Notes: generated from the letters alone by a model not told the origin. 64,000 nt of DNA from an uncultured Alphaproteobacteria bacterium (GCA_958295725.1 OY282368.1:2254001-2318000); one strand, 5' to 3'. Counted from the stretch's first letter, positions 24,630 through 33,297 are shown. A program made the numbers and translations.

Positions 24630-24702
24630 TCCATGTACGCGGTCGCGTACAACTCCATAATACGCGGTCGCATACGACTCCATGTACGCGGCCGCGCACG
24701 AC
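24630..24702. repeat. Three tandem palindromic repeats between thrS and infC
   Basis: Three adjacent imperfect units of 24, 25 and 24 bases begin TCCATGTACGCGGTCGCGTA, TCCATAATACGCGGTCGCAT and TCCATGTACGCGGCCGCGCA. Each contains a palindromic core; the first is perfect (GTACGCG-GT-CGCGTAC). In the thrS-infC transcript they would form three consecutive hairpins, a plausible attenuator, mRNA-processing site or REP-like cluster. Confidence 0.85.
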
Positions 24703-24719
24703 CGGCGCCCCGGCGCCGA

Positions 24720-26639
24720 TCAGGCTCCGGGAGCGCATGCTTCCTCGCCAAGTCTAGCGACGGCTTCGTCCAGCGCAAGATTTTGTTGCTCCCGCGATCC
24801 GAGGCGTCGGACGGACACGCTGCCGTTTTCGGCTTCCCGTTTGCCGACCACGAGGATCGCCGGAACCTTGGCGTGGCTGTGTCGGCGCACCTTGTAGTTG
24901 ATTTTCTCCGCCGAGGTGTCGAGCAGGACGCGCAATCCCGCCGACTTCAGCCTCTCCGCCACCTTGCCGGCGAATTCGTCGCCGTCCCGGACGATCGTCG
25001 TCACGACCGCCTGGACGGGGGCCAGCCACAAGGGAAACCCGCCCGCGTAATGCTCGACGAGGATGCCGATGAAACGCTCGAAAGACCCGAGTATGGCGCG
25101 GTGCAGCATGACCGGCCGGTAGCGGCCGCCGTCTTCGCCCACGTATTCGGCGTCCAGCCTCTCGGGCAGCACGAAATCGACCTGCAATGTGCCGCACTGC
25201 CACTTCCGGCCGATGGCGTCGGTGAGCTCGAAGTCGAGTTTCGGCCCATAGAACGCCCCGTCGCCCGGATTCAGCGTGTACCGGATCCCGGCCTCTTCCA
25301 CCGCGCCCCGGAGCGCCGCTTCCGCCCTGTCCCAGGTCTCGTCGGATCCCGCGCGGACTTCCGGCCGGTCGGAAAACCGCGCCTGCACCTCCTCGAAACC
25401 GAAGTCCCGGTAAACTCCCGTCAGCAGGTCGCAGAAACGGCGGGTTTCCGGGTTGATCTGGTCCTCGGCGCAGAAGATATGGGCGTCGTCCTGGACGAAA
25501 CCACGCACCCGCATCAGTCCGTGCAGCGAACCGGAGGGTTCGTACCGATGGCACGACCCGAATTCCGCCATCCGTAAGGGAAGCTCCCGATAGCTCCTGA
25601 CCCGCTGGTTGAAGATTTGAACGTGGCAGGGGCAGTTCATCGGCTTGAGCGCGAAGACCCGCTCCTCGGACTCCGAAGTGTACATGTTCTCCCGGAACTT
25701 CTCCCAGTGACCGGACGCCTCCCACAGCATACGGTCGACGAGTTGGGGCGTCCTGACCTCGACATATCCCGCGGCTTCGAGCCGTCGACGCATATAGGCT
25801 TCCACGGCGCGGTACAGCGTCCACCCCTTGGGATGCCAGAACGCCATGCCCGCCGCCTCTTCCTGAAAATGGAACAGGTCCAGCTCGCGTCCCAATCGCC
25901 GGTGGTCCCGACGTTCCGCTTCCTCGAGCCGGCGCAGGTAGGCCTCGAGTTCCTTGTCGTCGCGCCAGGCGGTCCCGTAAACGCGTTGCAGCATTTCCCC
26001 GCGCGAATCGCCCCGCCAGTAGGCGCCCGCGAGCTTCATCAGCTTGAAGGCGTGGCCCAGCTTTCCGGTGGACGGCAAGTGCGGACCGCGGCAAAGGTCG
26101 ATGAAGCCGCCCTGCCGGTACAGCGTGATGGGCTCGCCGTCCGGGATCCCGGCGATGATCTCGGCCTTGTAGCGCTCGCCCGCCGACCTGAACAGGGCGA
26201 CGGCCGCGTCGCGTTCCCACACCTCGCGCACCACTTCCTCGTCCCGGTCGACGATCTCGTGCATACGGGCTTCCATGGCCTCGAGGTCTTCCGGCGTGAA
26301 GGGCTCCTCGCGGGAGAAGTCGTAGTAGAACCCGTCCGCGATCGCCGGCCCGATCGTGACCTGGATGTCGGGGTACATCTCCTTCGCCGCCTCGGCCAGA
26401 ACGTGCGCCGCATCGTGGCGCAGCAGATCCAGCACCGGCTCGTCGTCGTCCCTCCGGGTGACGATCGAGACCTCCGCGTCCTCTTCCAGCACGCGGGACA
26501 GATCCCACAGGTCGCCGTTCACCCGGATCGCCAGGGCCATCCCGGCGAGTCCGGGTCCGATATCCGACGCCACGTCGGCGCCGCTTGGCGCACGCTCGTA
26601 TCGCCGAACCCGCCCGTCCGGCAGCGTCAGCGCAACCAT
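24720..26639 (-). CDS. thrS: Threonine-tRNA ligase
   Basis: This 639-residue class II aminoacyl-tRNA synthetase charges tRNA-Thr with threonine. It has an N-terminal TGS domain ([14 protein letters not shown] to about residue 60), an editing domain with the [10 protein letters not shown] site and a zinc-type [16 protein letters not shown] segment, and the catalytic core with [26 protein letters not shown] and [16 protein letters not shown]-terminal anticodon-binding domain follows. The ATG at 26639 gives the expected N-terminus and has GAGGAG upstream; a longer open frame lacks family sequence. It precedes infC on the same strand, the common bacterial order. Confidence 0.95.
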   Translation of the reverse strand: MVALTLPDGRVRRYERAPSGADVASDIGPGLAGMALAIRVNGDLWDLSRVLEEDAEVSIVTRRDDDEPVLDLLRHDAAHVLAEAAKEMYPDIQVTIGPAIADGFYYDFSREEPFTPEDLEAMEARMHEIVDRDEEVVREVWERDAAVALFRSAGERYKAEIIAGIPDGEPITLYRQGGFIDLCRGPHLPSTGKLGHAFKLMKLAGAYWRGDSRGEMLQRVYGTAWRDDKELEAYLRRLEEAERRDHRRLGRELDLFHFQEEAAGMAFWHPKGWTLYRAVEAYMRRRLEAAGYVEVRTPQLVDRMLWEASGHWEKFRENMYTSESEERVFALKPMNCPCHVQIFNQRVRSYRELPLRMAEFGSCHRYEPSGSLHGLMRVRGFVQDDAHIFCAEDQINPETRRFCDLLTGVYRDFGFEEVQARFSDRPEVRAGSDETWDRAEAALRGAVEEAGIRYTLNPGDGAFYGPKLDFELTDAIGRKWQCGTLQVDFVLPERLDAEYVGEDGGRYRPVMLHRAILGSFERFIGILVEHYAGGFPLWLAPVQAVVTTIVRDGDEFAGKVAERLKSAGLRVLLDTSAEKINYKVRRHSHAKVPAILVVGKREAENGSVSVRRLGSREQQNLALDEAVARLGEEACAPGA

Positions 26640-26706
26640 CCCGACTCCTCGCGTCGACCGGCGCCCCGGCGCCGGCAGGCGAAACATATGCGCGGCGGGT
26701 TCACTG

Positions 26707-27666
26707 TCAAGGACATCCCGGCCATCGGGCGGCGAACCCGCCGTCGCGCCATACCTCGTCGACGGACAGGTCTTCCAGCCGTTCGCGTCGGATAACGACG
26801 ACCCCGTCTCCTCGCGGAGCGCACAGCGCGGGGTCCGAGTCACGGGAGAACAACACGACCGTCCCGCGGCCGGCCAGCGCCGCGATGTGCATCGGCCCCG
26901 TATCGTTTCCGACCGCGACACGGGCGCGCCGACACAGCGATGCGAGCTGCGCCAACGACGTGCGTCCACAGAGGTCGACCGCGTCCTTGCAGCGACCGGC
27001 GATCTCCGCGATCGCATCCCGTTCCGCGTCCGTCCCGATCAGCGCCGGCGCGACTCCCCGTTCCGACAGCCGTTGCGCGAGGGCCGCGTAACGCGCCGCC
27101 GGCCAGCGTTTCCCGGGCCGCCGGGGAGACCCGCCGGGAACCAGCAGCGCGAATTCCTCCGGCAACCCGAAACCGGAGACGGGCGCCTCCAGCCAGTCGA
27201 CCTCGGGGCGCGGAACGAAGTCGATACCGACGAGGCGAAGCTGCTCCGCCTGCAGATCGATGACATGCATGCGGTTCCGGTCGGGGTTGTCGTGACGGTG
27301 CGAGCAACCGGCCGCGGTCCCGCACCACTCCGGCCTCGGCGGCGGGAAGAGCCGGTAATACCAACCCGTGCGATCCGACGTCTGCAAATCGTAAACGCGG
27401 TCGAACCGACCCGAAGCCAGACGCTTCCGCAGCCGGGACAGAACCGCGACTTGGTGGAGCCGGGGCCGGTCGTCGATCCAGACGTCGTCGAAGCACCCGC
27501 AGTCCGATCCGAGACGCTCGAAAGACGAGGTCGTCAACAACGTGAGGCGCGCCTCGGGATGATGGGCGCGAATCGCCCTGAAGGGGCCGGTCGCGACGAT
27601 GAAGTCCCCCAGCGCGCCGTGCTTGACGACGAGGATACGTCGGATGTCGGCGCATCCGTCGTTCAT
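26707..27666 (-). CDS. Glycosyltransferase family 9 (heptosyltransferase-like)
   Basis: This 319-residue protein has the GT9 pattern of ADP-heptose:LPS heptosyltransferases: [20 protein letters not shown] near the start, [19 protein letters not shown] in the middle and the donor-site [15 protein letters not shown] near the C-terminus. It would add a heptose-type sugar to the lipopolysaccharide core at the inner membrane's cytoplasmic face. Its ATG overlaps the stop of the GT4 gene (ATGA), so the two transferases are made together. About 65 bases separate it from thrS. Confidence 0.85.
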   Translation of the reverse strand: MNDGCADIRRILVVKHGALGDFIVATGPFRAIRAHHPEARLTLLTTSSFERLGSDCGCFDDVWIDDRPRLHQVAVLSRLRKRLASGRFDRVYDLQTSDRTGWYYRLFPPPRPEWCGTAAGCSHRHDNPDRNRMHVIDLQAEQLRLVGIDFVPRPEVDWLEAPVSGFGLPEEFALLVPGGSPRRPGKRWPAARYAALAQRLSERGVAPALIGTDAERDAIAEIAGRCKDAVDLCGRTSLAQLASLCRRARVAVGNDTGPMHIAALAGRGTVVLFSRDSDPALCAPRGDGVVVIRRERLEDLSVDEVWRDGGFAARWPGCP

Positions 27667-28829
27667 GCCGGGGCCGAAGCCTCGTCCGTGAGCGACCCGT
27701 ATACGGCCAGGGTCCGCTCGCACATGAGCTCGACGGTCAGATTCTCCGTTACGTGGCGACGCGCGCGCGCCGCGAGGACACGTCGCGCGTCCGGATCGAT
27801 GCGGAGAACCCGGTCGAGAGCCCGGGCCAGCGCCTCCGGATCGCCCGGCGGCACCAGCCATCCCGTCTCGCCGGGAACGATGGTTTCCCGGGACGCGCCA
27901 TGCCCGGTCGCGACCACCGGCCGGCCCATGGCCTGCGCTTCCGCCGTAACCCGGCCGAACGCTTCCGGGCTGGTCGACGCGGAGACCACCGCATCGGCCA
28001 GCATGTAGGCGGCCGGCATGTCGCGGCAGTGATCGACGATCCGGACCATGCCCCCCAGTCCGAAGGAATCCGTCAGCCGCTCCAGCTCGCCGCGGTACCG
28101 CGCGCGGCCCTGGTCAGAGCCGACGAGCACGCAGCACACGTCGCGACGCTCCAGCCGGGCGAGCGCGGCGATCAGCACCGCATGGCCCTTCCATCGGGTC
28201 AACCTGCCGGGAAGCATTACGACGGGAACGCCGTCGGGCAGGCGCCAGGCGCCGGCCAGCCGAACGACCCGCTCCGCGTCGACGTTCGCGGGATCGAAGA
28301 TTCGCGTGTCGATACCCCGGGGGACGGTCACCAGGCGTTCGGGCTCGACCCGGTAGACGTCGCTGACGTGACGGGCGATAAAGTCGGAGATGGCGACCAC
28401 CCGGCGGCCCCGTGCCATGACGGAGTTGTACAGCCGTTTCGGGCCGGTGGCACCACTGTAGGCGCCATGGAACGTCGTCACGAAGTGGGCGCCGGTTCGT
28501 CGCGCCGCGAAAACCGCGCTCCACGCCGGGGCCCGCGAGCGGGCGTGCACGATGCCGATATCGTTATCGCGAACGACCGCCATCAACGCCCCGACGTTGC
28601 GGCGCATGGTCAGCGGACTCTTCGAATCGAGCGGCAGAGCGACATGGCGAACGTCCATCCTCTCCAGATCGCGGACGGACGGACCTCCCGCCGAGGCGAC
28701 GATGGACGCGCCGCCTGCCTTCGCCAGCGCCGTCGCGACGTCGATGGCGCCACGCGCCACGCCACCCGGCTCCAGCGCCGGCAGGACCTGCAGCACCCGG
28801 AGCGCGCCTCCGGCGCCATGCCGGGGCAT
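27663..28829 (-). CDS. Glycosyltransferase family 4
   Basis: This GT-B retaining glycosyltransferase (388 residues from the ATG at 28829; a TTG at 28859 would add ten) begins after a short basic lead with RVLQVLPALEPGGVARGAID. It has VVMLPGRLTRWKGHAVLIAA at the domain joint and the EX7E motif in PEAFGRVTAEAQAMGRPVVA. It is probably an LPS core or other surface-glycan sugar transferase working with the coupled GT9 enzyme. No good ribosome site distinguishes the starts. It is the first gene of the minus-strand run GT4-GT9-thrS-infC, and the repeat-rich intergenic region begins upstream of it. Confidence 0.85.
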   Translation of the reverse strand: MPRHGAGGALRVLQVLPALEPGGVARGAIDVATALAKAGGASIVASAGGPSVRDLERMDVRHVALPLDSKSPLTMRRNVGALMAVVRDNDIGIVHARSRAPAWSAVFAARRTGAHFVTTFHGAYSGATGPKRLYNSVMARGRRVVAISDFIARHVSDVYRVEPERLVTVPRGIDTRIFDPANVDAERVVRLAGAWRLPDGVPVVMLPGRLTRWKGHAVLIAALARLERRDVCCVLVGSDQGRARYRGELERLTDSFGLGGMVRIVDHCRDMPAAYMLADAVVSASTSPEAFGRVTAEAQAMGRPVVATGHGASRETIVPGETGWLVPPGDPEALARALDRVLRIDPDARRVLAARARRHVTENLTVELMCERTLAVYGSLTDEASAPA

Positions 28830-28911
28830 GTGCGCCGCGGGGAATCCCTTTGCGAGCAAAGGTTCCGACCGATCCGAGATCTTTCCTACCCCAGCGGAGC
28901 GGCGGACTTCA

Positions 28912-28957
28912 GCCGAAGAAACCCCTCCGTCTCATATTGTTCCCGAACCGGGACACG
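28912..28957 (+). repeat. Dispersed intergenic repeat, copy A
   Basis: The block GCCGAAGAAACCCCTCCGTC, followed by a CATATTGTTCCCGAACCGGG segment and ACACG, recurs with a few changes at 33253-33297, just upstream of the RNase P RNA promoter. About 40 of 46 positions agree by eye. Both copies are intergenic. Confidence 0.75.
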
Positions 28958-29020
28958 GCCTGCCTGACCGCACGAGCGGCCGTCAACGCCGTCGTCCCGT
29001 TCCGATTCGGGAACAATATG
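28933..29020. repeat. 15-bp perfect inverted repeat
   Basis: CATATTGTTCCCGAA at 28933-28947 is the exact reverse complement of TTCGGGAACAATATG at 29006-29020, with 58 bases between. It may be a transcription-factor site pair, a large hairpin base, or the ends of a small mobile or REP-type element. Function unknown. Confidence 0.8.
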
Positions 29021-29081
29021 GGAACGGTTACGGAGCGAGTCAAGCGGAAAATTCCGCGATGGGAAAAATCGTCCCGTACCG

Positions 29082-29123
29082 TGACTTGACCGCCGGTCGG
29101 GGGATCCGCACGATCCGCACACC
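29082..29123 (+). repeat. 42-bp direct repeat, left copy, leading into the minisatellite
   Basis: TGACTTGACCGCCGGTCGGG followed by GGATCCGCACGATCCGCACACC. The same 42 bases, with one C-to-T change, occur at 30087-30128. The left copy merges into the first unit of the 46-bp array, so the right copy looks like a detached array start. Confidence 0.85.
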
Positions 29124-29812
29124 CTCCGGGGGTCGAACCCGGCGCGGCGTCCGCACAATCCGCACACCCTTCGGGGGTCGAACCCGGCGTGGCGATCCGC
29201 ACAATCCGCACACCCTTCGGGGGTCGAACCCGGCGCGGCGATCCGCACGATCCGCACACCCTCCGAGGGTCGAGCCCGGCGCGGCGATTCGCACGATCCG
29301 CACACTCTCCGGGGGTCGAGCCCGGCGTGGCGATCCGCACAATCCGCACACCCTTCGAGGGTCGAGCCCGGCGTGGCGATCCGCACGATCCGCACACCCT
29401 TCGAGGGTCGAACCCGGCGTGGCGATCCGCACGATCCGCACACCCTTCGGGGTCGAACCCGGCGCGGCGGTCCGCACGATCCGCACACCCTCCGGGGGTC
29501 GAGCCCGGCGTGGCGATCTGCACAATCCGCACACCCTTCGGGGGTCGAACCCGGCGTGGCGTCCGCACAATCCGCACACCCTTCGGGGGTCGAGCCCGGC
29601 GCGGCGATCCGCACGATCCGCACACCCTTCGGGGGTCGAGCCCGGCGCGGCGTCCGCACAATCCGCACACTCTCCGGGGGTCGAACCCGGCGCGGCGATC
29701 CGCACGATCCGCACACCCTTCGGGGTCGAACCCGGCGCGGCGTCCGCACAATCCGCACACCCTTCGGGGGTCGAACCCGGCGTGGCGATCCGCACAATCC
29801 GCACACCGTCGG
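29104..29812. repeat. 46-bp minisatellite, about 15 tandem units
   Basis: About fifteen units of 45-47 bases follow the pattern GATCCGCACRATCCGCACAC, then CCYTCGGGGGTCGARCCCGG and CGYGGC, plus a final half unit. Units differ by single bases and by small length changes (GGGG or GGGGG; GATCCG or GTCCG). Each unit holds an internal 9-base duplication (ATCCGCACG-ATCCGCACA) and a GGGT-CGA-ACCC palindrome. There are no unique spacers, so it is not a CRISPR array. It lies between the glycosyltransferase operon and the surface lipoprotein gene. Confidence 0.95.
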
Positions 29813-30086
29813 ACCCTGCGAGCGTTCCAGATCGAACCACTATTATTCCAGATCAAACCACTATATGTTGTATTTTCTGTGTCATGAATATCGATATATG
29901 GCATCGTCGAGGGGGTTGTAGAGGCGATCCTCGCCGAGTCGCGGGACTATGGCCCCCCTCCCGACTTCCCCCCCTGACCAAGGGGGAGAAGTATGAACGG
30001 ATCCGGCGGATGAACCCCGGCTCGGCGCCCCACCGGCCGCGCGGCCGACGAGTTCTCGACGTCCCGCGTGTCGCGAACCAAGGCAA

Positions 30087-30128
30087 TGACTTGACCGCCG
30101 GTCGGGGGATCTGCACGATCCGCACACC
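30087..30128 (+). repeat. 42-bp direct repeat, right copy
   Basis: Matches 29082-29123 with one mismatch; it contains a single array half-unit followed by unrelated sequence (GTCGGGCCGCATATTCCC). It lies 46 bases before the promoter-like sequence of the lipoprotein gene. Confidence 0.85.
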
Positions 30129-30174
30129 GTCGGGCCGCATATTCCCGGCGAGCCAACCCGGCGGGCGACGAATT

Positions 30175-30204
30175 TTGACCTTGCGGCGTCGTTCGTGGTA
30201 GGGT
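30175..30204 (+). promoter_or_regulatory. Possible promoter of the lipoprotein gene
   Basis: TTGACC (30175-30180) matches the -35 consensus at five of six positions, and TAGGGT (30199-30204) is a weak -10 at 18-base spacing. If right, transcription starts near 30211, and the 13-bp repeat tract lies at the very start of the transcript. This is inferred from sequence only. Confidence 0.4.
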
Positions 30205-30215
30205 AGGGTTGCGAA

Positions 30216-30345
30216 CTTCACGGGGCCTCTTCACGGGGCCTCTTCACGGGGCCTCTTCACGGGGCCTCTTCACGGGGCCTCTTCACGGGGCCTCTTCACG
30301 GGGCCTCTTCACGGGGCCTCTTCACGGGGCCTCTTCACGGGGCCT
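30216..30345 (+). repeat. 13-bp tandem repeat, ten identical copies, in the lipoprotein leader
   Basis: Ten uninterrupted copies of CTTCACGGGGCCT end 26 bases before the lipoprotein ATG; an eleventh begins and breaks off (CTTCTAGG). The identity of the copies suggests recent slippage. Because it lies between promoter-like sequence and ribosome site (AGGAAGTGGGG), copy number could alter expression of the gene. Confidence 0.95.
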
Positions 30346-30371
30346 CTTCTAGGAAGTGGGGTCCTGTTTCG

Positions 30372-33035
30372 ATGACGATCACGAGATTGATGACGATGTT
30401 GGCGTGCGGCGCGATGCTGGCGTTGGGCGCCTGTACCGACACCAAGAGGGTTCCCGTCGGCGACCCGATGGCCGATGAGAAGATCAAGAAGGAGACGGAC
30501 AGGGCCAACGCGGCCCAGGCCGCGCTGAACGATCTCCGCGACTCGCTGGCGGACGTCCAGAACGCGCTGAAGCCGGATCCGTCGGCCACTCCCGAGCAAC
30601 AGCGCGAGAACCTCAGAAAGCGGCTGACGGACGTCAAGACAAACCTGGGGATGGTCCAGGAGAACTTGCAGAAGCAGCCCGCGAGCGCCGCCAGGACGGC
30701 GGTCGACACGGCGCTGACGGCGGTCGGTACGGCGGTGGAAGCGGTCAAGACGGCCCTGGCGCCGACGCCGGCGTCCGGGGGCACTGTTTCCTTCGCCGAC
30801 ATGCATATGGATCTGGATGCGGCGCAGGCCGCGCTGGACGACGCCCAAACCAAGATAACGGCGGCTCTGGGCGCCGACGGCCTCACCGACACGCTCCAAA
30901 CCGCGCTGACGCAGGCCCAGGCCGCGCTGACCACCGCCCAGGTCTCGCTGGTGCCGAGGCTGCGCAGCGAGCTGATGCAAGCCGAGGACGACGCGGCGGC
31001 GCAAAAGGCCAGGGCCGACGCGGAGAAGGAGCGGGCCGACACCTACGACCCGCGCCTCACCCTGAACGACGCGCTCGAGCCGGCGACGCCGGGAGGCGCC
31101 CGGGTGAACCGCGGCAAGATGAACGCCAAGATCGACTACATGGCGCGCACGTCCCACACGGGCAAGGACGCCCCCACCGCCGCTCCCACGGTCGTCGATC
31201 CCGCCAACCCGACCACGGCGGAGCAGGCCGCGCTCGACGCCTACAACGCCCAGTTCAAGTATCCCTATTGGGACGCGGACGGCATGGCCGTGGACGATCT
31301 GGCCGACGCCGCGGCCGCCGGGGACCTGAAGATCCGCATGGCCGCCGTCCGCCACGCGGACGGCAAGCGGCTGTTCGGCGCGGGGAGGAGTTCGGACGAG
31401 TTGCCCCTGCGCGGGTTCACCCTGCGTCACGACGTGCGGGACGCGGCGGATGTGGACGTAGTCCTCGCCGCTGGTCTCACTACTACCGTCACCTTGCCCG
31501 ACGGAGCGAAAACGGAAGTGGTCATCGCCGCTGGTACCACTACCACCCTCTCCAACGCCAACAGGGTGCTCCCCTTCCAGGGCCGCGAAGTCATCGGCGA
31601 TATCGACACGGACTTCGACCTCACGGACAACACCTGGAAGAACTTCGAGGCGACATTCCGCAGCTCCATCCAGCTTCCGTCGTCCGGGACCTCCGGCCCC
31701 ACCCTGAAGATGGGCGGGCAGGGCGTCATCTTCTACGATCTGGAGCAGCGGCGGCGGGCGGTGGGCGGTTACTGCCCGTCCGGCCAGACCGGCACGCACT
31801 GCGACGACGCGACCACCGACGACATGCAGGTCGCCTTCACCTCGCAGGCGGTGCAGGACCCGTCCGGCTATCCCGCCTGGTACTGGGACACCGACGTGCC
31901 GTTCAACCGCGCCGGCCGCAACTCGGGTCTCTTCGACAAGGCCGCCTATGTCCTGGGCGCCGAGGTCACCGACGCCAACAACGCCGACTTCGGCGACTCC
32001 GACGACGCCACGGACGGCGGCTACACGGGCCCCACCGACATCGACAGGGTGGGCCTGCTCGACATCGACGGCGACGGCAAGGCCGACAGGCGCGTGTTCG
32101 ACACCAGTTACGGCTCCACGCCGAATTATGAGCTGCGGCCGCTCTACGCCACGCCCAGGCACATGTGCGGACAGATCTGGTGCAACCCCGACGACCCCAG
32201 GGATTCGGGGACCCGGCTGAGCCAGGGCGAATACCAGCTCTTGCTGTCGAACTACGCCGGCGAGAACGCGGAGACCGCGGCGGCGGACGACCACCGCTAT
32301 CTCCAGTACGCGAGCTACGGGCTGTTCGCCTTCCACGACTACATTCTGGCCGGAACCTACGAGAGGGCCGGGTATCCGAGGCCCTCGCGCCTGCAGGCGT
32401 TCCACTTCGGCTACGACGCCTTCGCCGACAAAGACGGCATGAAGACGACCGACCTCGCCGAGCCGATTACCGCCACCTTCAAGGGCGCGACCACGGGCTG
32501 GCTCTTTCCGGGCAGCGACCTCGTGTCGCAATACGACCACATCCGCGATCCCATCCGCATGAGGGGAGAGGTCGAGCTGACGGCCACCATCGGCGGCGCC
32601 AACGAGATCTCGGGCTACATGAGGGACTTCGAGTTCCTGAGAGACGGCGTATGGCGACCCAATCCCAGACAGGTCGAAATCGACCCCCTCCCGAACGCCG
32701 CGAGGAGCGAGGGCATTCAGGGGTATGTCCACACCGGCTATAGCGAGGCGGATCTCGGCAACGCCGTCCGGCTGAAGACGGGCGCCATCGCGGCCGACGG
32801 CTCCTACACGGGCATCGCGCAGGCGATCCACACCGGCGGCGGCACGTCCGGCGGCGGCGGCACCCACTATTTCCAGGACGGCGAATACGAGGGCAATTTC
32901 TACGGCCCCGTGGGGGACCTGGAGACCGCCGGCGCCTGGTATCTCCAGGAGCATCTCAACATCGCCGGCGGGGCGCGCGGCGGCTACGGGTCGATCGTCG
33001 GCGCGTTCGGCGCCAGGAGCGTGCCGGAGGAGTAG
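30372..33035 (+). CDS. Large surface lipoprotein with coiled coil and TbpB-like C-terminal barrel
   Basis: This 887-residue protein has a lipoprotein signal peptide with lipobox LGAC and Cys21. Residues about 30-215 are Ala/Asp/Gln/Lys-rich and heptad-like (ANAAQAALNDLRDSLADVQN), predicted coiled coil. The middle has an internally repeated strand pair (VVLAAGLTTTVTLPDG / VVIAAGTTTTLSN) and an EF-hand or dockerin-like DIDGDGKADRRVFD calcium loop. The final 45 residues (FQDGEYEGNFYGPVGDLETA to GSIVGAFGARS) match the last strands of transferrin-binding-protein-B-type beta-barrels (FYGP...GAFGAK). It is probably exposed on the outer membrane, perhaps through a Slam-type translocator, which is not in the window. 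Ligand unknown. A 13-bp repeat tract in the leader and a terminator after the gene mark it as a one-gene unit. Confidence 0.75.
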   Translation: MTITRLMTMLACGAMLALGACTDTKRVPVGDPMADEKIKKETDRANAAQAALNDLRDSLADVQNALKPDPSATPEQQRENLRKRLTDVKTNLGMVQENLQKQPASAARTAVDTALTAVGTAVEAVKTALAPTPASGGTVSFADMHMDLDAAQAALDDAQTKITAALGADGLTDTLQTALTQAQAALTTAQVSLVPRLRSELMQAEDDAAAQKARADAEKERADTYDPRLTLNDALEPATPGGARVNRGKMNAKIDYMARTSHTGKDAPTAAPTVVDPANPTTAEQAALDAYNAQFKYPYWDADGMAVDDLADAAAAGDLKIRMAAVRHADGKRLFGAGRSSDELPLRGFTLRHDVRDAADVDVVLAAGLTTTVTLPDGAKTEVVIAAGTTTTLSNANRVLPFQGREVIGDIDTDFDLTDNTWKNFEATFRSSIQLPSSGTSGPTLKMGGQGVIFYDLEQRRRAVGGYCPSGQTGTHCDDATTDDMQVAFTSQAVQDPSGYPAWYWDTDVPFNRAGRNSGLFDKAAYVLGAEVTDANNADFGDSDDATDGGYTGPTDIDRVGLLDIDGDGKADRRVFDTSYGSTPNYELRPLYATPRHMCGQIWCNPDDPRDSGTRLSQGEYQLLLSNYAGENAETAAADDHRYLQYASYGLFAFHDYILAGTYERAGYPRPSRLQAFHFGYDAFADKDGMKTTDLAEPITATFKGATTGWLFPGSDLVSQYDHIRDPIRMRGEVELTATIGGANEISGYMRDFEFLRDGVWRPNPRQVEIDPLPNAARSEGIQGYVHTGYSEADLGNAVRLKTGAIAADGSYTGIAQAIHTGGGTSGGGGTHYFQDGEYEGNFYGPVGDLETAGAWYLQEHLNIAGGARGGYGSIVGAFGARSVPEE

Positions 33036-33066
33036 CGGCCCCACCCGCTGGGCCCCCGGTCCGGAA

Positions 33067-33101
33067 CCCGCCGCGCCCCCCCAAGGGCGCGGCGGGTTTT
33101 T
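33067..33101 (+). terminator. Rho-independent terminator after the lipoprotein gene
   Basis: A 12-bp perfect stem, CCCGCCGCGCCC pairing with GGGCGCGGCGGG around CCCCAA, is followed by TTTTT. It ends 66 bases after the lipoprotein stop codon. Confidence 0.92.
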
Positions 33102-33150
33102 CTCGCCGGCGCCTCGCGGCCGGAACGCCGCCCCGCGCGCGCCATTCCGC

Positions 33151-33167
33151 GGGGGGGGGGGGGGGGG
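33151..33167. repeat. Poly-G tract of 17
   Basis: Seventeen G residues in a row, between the lipoprotein terminator and the rnpB promoter. Such tracts slip readily in replication; they are also a common place for sequencing or assembly error. It is not inside any recognised gene. Confidence 0.9.
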
Positions 33168-33252
33168 CGTCCGCCCGCGCGAGTCCGACACCTTCAGACC
33201 GCACCGGGCCCTTGGCGGATATACCGCTGTCGAGTACCTTGCCGGACACCCG

Positions 33253-33297
33253 GCCGAAGAACCCCCTCCGTCACATATGTCCTGAACCGGGACACGC
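33253..33297 (+). repeat. Dispersed intergenic repeat, copy B
   Basis: GCCGAAGAACCCCCTCCGTC, then ACATATGTCCTGAACCGGGA and CACG. It is the counterpart of 28912-28957, and ends three bases before the -35 element of the RNase P RNA promoter. Confidence 0.75.

Larger units (their letters stand above)
28830..30174. other. Large non-coding, repeat-rich intergenic region
   Basis: About 1.3 kb has no gene. It holds one copy of a dispersed repeat, a 15-bp inverted repeat, a 46-bp minisatellite (29104-29812), a local AT-rich patch (29820-29900) and a C/G hairpin (29968-29991, CTTCCCCCC...GGGGGAGAAG). Open frames on both strands across the minisatellite are artefacts of a 46-base unit, which shifts by one frame at each repeat. 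Divergent promoters for the GT4 gene and the lipoprotein gene must lie at its two ends. Confidence 0.7.

Noticed and set aside
29104..29812. CRISPR array
   Set aside because: Whole 46-bp units are repeated without unique spacers, and no cas gene is nearby.
29104..29812. tRNA-like sequences on the minus strand (GGGTTCGACCC resembles a T-arm)
   Set aside because: No acceptor, D-arm or anticodon arm can be built around it; the match comes from the repeat's own palindrome.
28886..29921. Several 180-330 codon frames on both strands with repeating peptide units
   Set aside because: Caused by the 46-base unit, which shifts frame by one each repeat and lacks stops in all frames; no ribosome sites.
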